The notes under the pieces: model-generated
Databases searched by the model: none
The model's input: the letters and a program-made list of their open reading frames with translations, nothing else
Told to the model about the DNA's origin: nothing
From: Hypomesus transpacificus
Lineage: Eukaryota > Chordata > Actinopteri > Osmeriformes > Osmeridae
DNA: 64,000 nt
Assembly: GCF_021917145.1 (NCBI RefSeq)
Contig: NC_061081.1
Coordinates: forward strand, 2,572,058-2,636,057
Direction of reading: 5' to 3'
Program-made: the position numbers and the translations under genes
Shown: positions 62,474 to 64,000 of the stretch, one piece after another
How the letters are laid out: each line of letters begins with the position of its first letter
Position numbering within the stretch: the first letter of the stretch is position 1

Positions 62474-62760
62474 TGCAAGCCATCAATTTGTCTACTGCAC
62501 TAGCTAATTGTTTAGCATAGTTTGCGTGCCATACAGGCTAATCATGCAACTTGTGCTCTTCTATTTCTTGCTCAGTCTGTGGAAGGGAACCGGAAATGCT
62601 TTCAATGTTTTGGTGAATTCATTGGCTCATGTGACCAACGACCGCAAACAATTGGAGAGAAACTATTGGTTAAAATAAAATGATGACTATATTTACTAAT
62701 AACGTCATAAAACTGCGACAGAAGCACATTATTTACCTTAAGGTGTCAAATGTTTCAAAG
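62474..62760. promoter_or_regulatory. Bidirectional promoter between the SWIM gene (-) and dnlz (+)
   Basis: Only 287 bases separate the two start codons, which diverge. Two inverted CCAAT boxes (ATTGG near 62621 and 62666) lie nearer dnlz, and no TATA box is obvious. An in-frame ATG pair at 62680-62685 would lengthen dnlz by 27 residues if transcription starts further upstream. Confidence 0.6.
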
Positions 62761-63681
62761 ATGTTACGTTCAAACTCCATGCGGACGCTAAATAGGATAT
62801 TTTGGAATAATCAGGAAATATCAGTCTTATGTTCACGTTTTAGGTCATTGACAGTTAGACGACTGTACTTTCACTCAGCACCTGATGAAATTCTCCAGTT
62901 AAAAATGAGAAGGGCAGCCAGTCCTTTATATCAAGGAGCAGCTGTATCAGCTATCATCGACCAGTGTGGACACGAAGTCGGACACGGACATGCTCTGCGA
63001 AGATATTTCTCAAATACCTCTCTTGTGGGAAGTGATGGAGCCATTGGGAAGATTGAATCAAAACATTATCAATTGGTTTACACATGCAAGGTAATAAATG
63101 ATACTTATCCGGTCAGTTACAGTCTTGAACATCATGAACATCATGATTTTAATGTCACTTCGTTTGCATCCACCCACAGGTGTGCTCGACCAGGTCCACA
63201 AAGCGTATATCCAAGTTGGCCTATCACAAAGGTGTTGTCATAGTGACGTGCCCAGGATGTGAGAACCACCACATAATTGCTGACAACTTGGGATGGTTCT
63301 CAGACCTGGAGGGAAAGAGGTGGGTGGCGAGTCCTCCTAATGCAACACACACCCTGTTCACAGTGATCATGCACACAACTATAATAAACTCATCAGGACT
63401 GTTTTCTGGGAGTTTTTCCTTGTCTTCCTTGAGGGTGGAGGTTGGCTGAGGGGCAGTTCTATCGGCGTATGTGAAGCGAATGTGACATTGCCTGTAAAAA
63501 GAGCTATACAAATACATTTGATTTGATACTGTCTGTCTACGTCAGGAACATTGAGGAGATCCTGGCAGCCAAGGGAGAGGTGGTGAGGAGGATAGAGGGA
63601 GGAGAAGCCTGGGAGATCGTTGCAGAGGAGTCCCTGAAGGAAGGAGGAGGAAAAACTGACACTGACTCTGGGAAATCATAA
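62761..63681 (+). CDS. dnlz: DNL-type zinc finger protein (mitochondrial Hsp70 escort, HEP1/DNLZ)
   Basis: Mitochondrial matrix protein that keeps mtHsp70 (HSPA9) soluble and stimulates it. Three exons, 62761-63090, 63180-63319 and 63546-63681, give 606 bases and 201 residues in consistent phase. The N-terminus ([15 protein letters not shown]) is basic and lacks acids, as a mitochondrial presequence should. The zinc site is complete: C109 and C112 (TCKVC, spanning the first intron) with C134 and C137 (TCPGC). The family signature reads [14 protein letters not shown], containing the DNL triplet. The start at 62761 was preferred because human DNLZ also begins MLR; 62680 is the alternative. AATAAA at 63766-63771 ends a short 3' untranslated region. 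Human DNLZ is at 9q34.3, so linkage with the neighbouring genes is loosely conserved. Confidence 0.95.
63398..63530 (+). mobile_element. LINE-2-like 3' tail fragment
   Basis: The stretch GGGAGTTTTTCCTTGTCTTC, then TTGAGGGTGGAGGTTGG, later AGCTATACAAATACATTTGATT, matches the 3' end of vertebrate and fish L2/Maui LINEs. Only the tail is present, in dnlz intron 2. Confidence 0.7.
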
Positions 63682-63765
63682 GTGTGGGTGTGTGTGTGTG
63701 TGTGTACGACAAGAAGAATGAGAAAGAGTGAGTGAAAATGTTAAAATGTGTTTTAGCTGTAGTGT

Positions 63766-63771
63766 AATAAA
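63766..63771 (+). terminator. Polyadenylation signal of dnlz
   Basis: AATAAA 85 bases after the dnlz stop codon, followed by a T-rich downstream element (GTTATTTTTGATTT). Confidence 0.8.
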
Positions 63772-64000
63772 GTTATTTTTGATTTCTAACTATTTATTTG
63801 TTTCTTCTAAAGAGACACCCAAGTCACCCACTTCAATGACTTATTTGAGCTTTTTTGGGGGGGGGGGCAATGTCAAGCCAGGTAATAACAAGGCCAGATC
63901 GAATCATGTCATTTTTACAGCTGCCATTTTGGAGCTATGCCTTCCTTTTTAGTAGTCATTGTGACAAACTTTTTCCCCCTAATGTATTCTTAAAACTACT
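63772..64000. other. Intergenic DNA to the window end
   Basis: About 230 bases after the dnlz polyadenylation signal. Apart from a short poly-G run near 63860 nothing recognisable was seen. Confidence 0.5.

Overview
This window is genomic DNA from a ray-finned fish, almost certainly a teleost. The genes are split by many short introns with vertebrate GT-AG borders, the introns are full of (CA)n, (GA)n and (CTCT)n microsatellites, and the mobile elements are ones typical of teleosts (Tc1-like, hAT MITEs, a tRNA-derived SINE, a non-LTR retrotransposon). Nothing bacterial or viral was seen.

Layout from left to right. 1-1025 is the right part of a Tc1/mariner element whose transposase frame is open to the window edge. 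1174-15492 (+) holds the 3' portion of a large coiled-coil centrosome/Golgi scaffold gene of the CDK5RAP2/myomegalin (PDE4DIP) family. 17332-33246 (-) is a complete nup188 (nuclear pore inner-ring scaffold). 34459-36030 (+) is dolk (dolichol kinase) in one coding exon, head-to-head with nup188. 38624-41603 (-) is phyhd1 (a 2-oxoglutarate dioxygenase). 44655-52164 (-) is lrrc8a (volume-regulated anion channel subunit), with a 5'-truncated LINE in its last coding intron. 57790-62473 (-) is a nine-exon gene that looks like a domesticated MULE-type transposase with a SWIM zinc finger. 62761-63681 (+) is dnlz (zinc-finger escort of mitochondrial Hsp70), head-to-head with the previous gene.

The block lrrc8a-phyhd1-dolk-nup188 has, from memory, the same order and relative strands as human 9q34.11, which supports the gene calls. 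The genes are unrelated housekeeping functions. What links them is shared promoters (nup188/dolk; SWIM gene/dnlz), a tail-to-tail 3' overlap (scaffold gene/nup188), and tandem packing (lrrc8a ends about 420 bases upstream of the phyhd1 start codon).

The most noteworthy structures not explained by gene calls are: introns of the scaffold gene that start with (AC)n and end with (GT)n, and so could pair in the pre-mRNA; a tandem array that duplicated an exon tail together with its splice donor; an intron made almost entirely of 16-bp units carrying a perfect splice-donor consensus on the antisense strand; a 1.07-kb purine-only minisatellite; and the MULE/SWIM gene itself. Exon borders given as exact were read from splice consensus and reading phase; those marked 'about' were not checked to the base.
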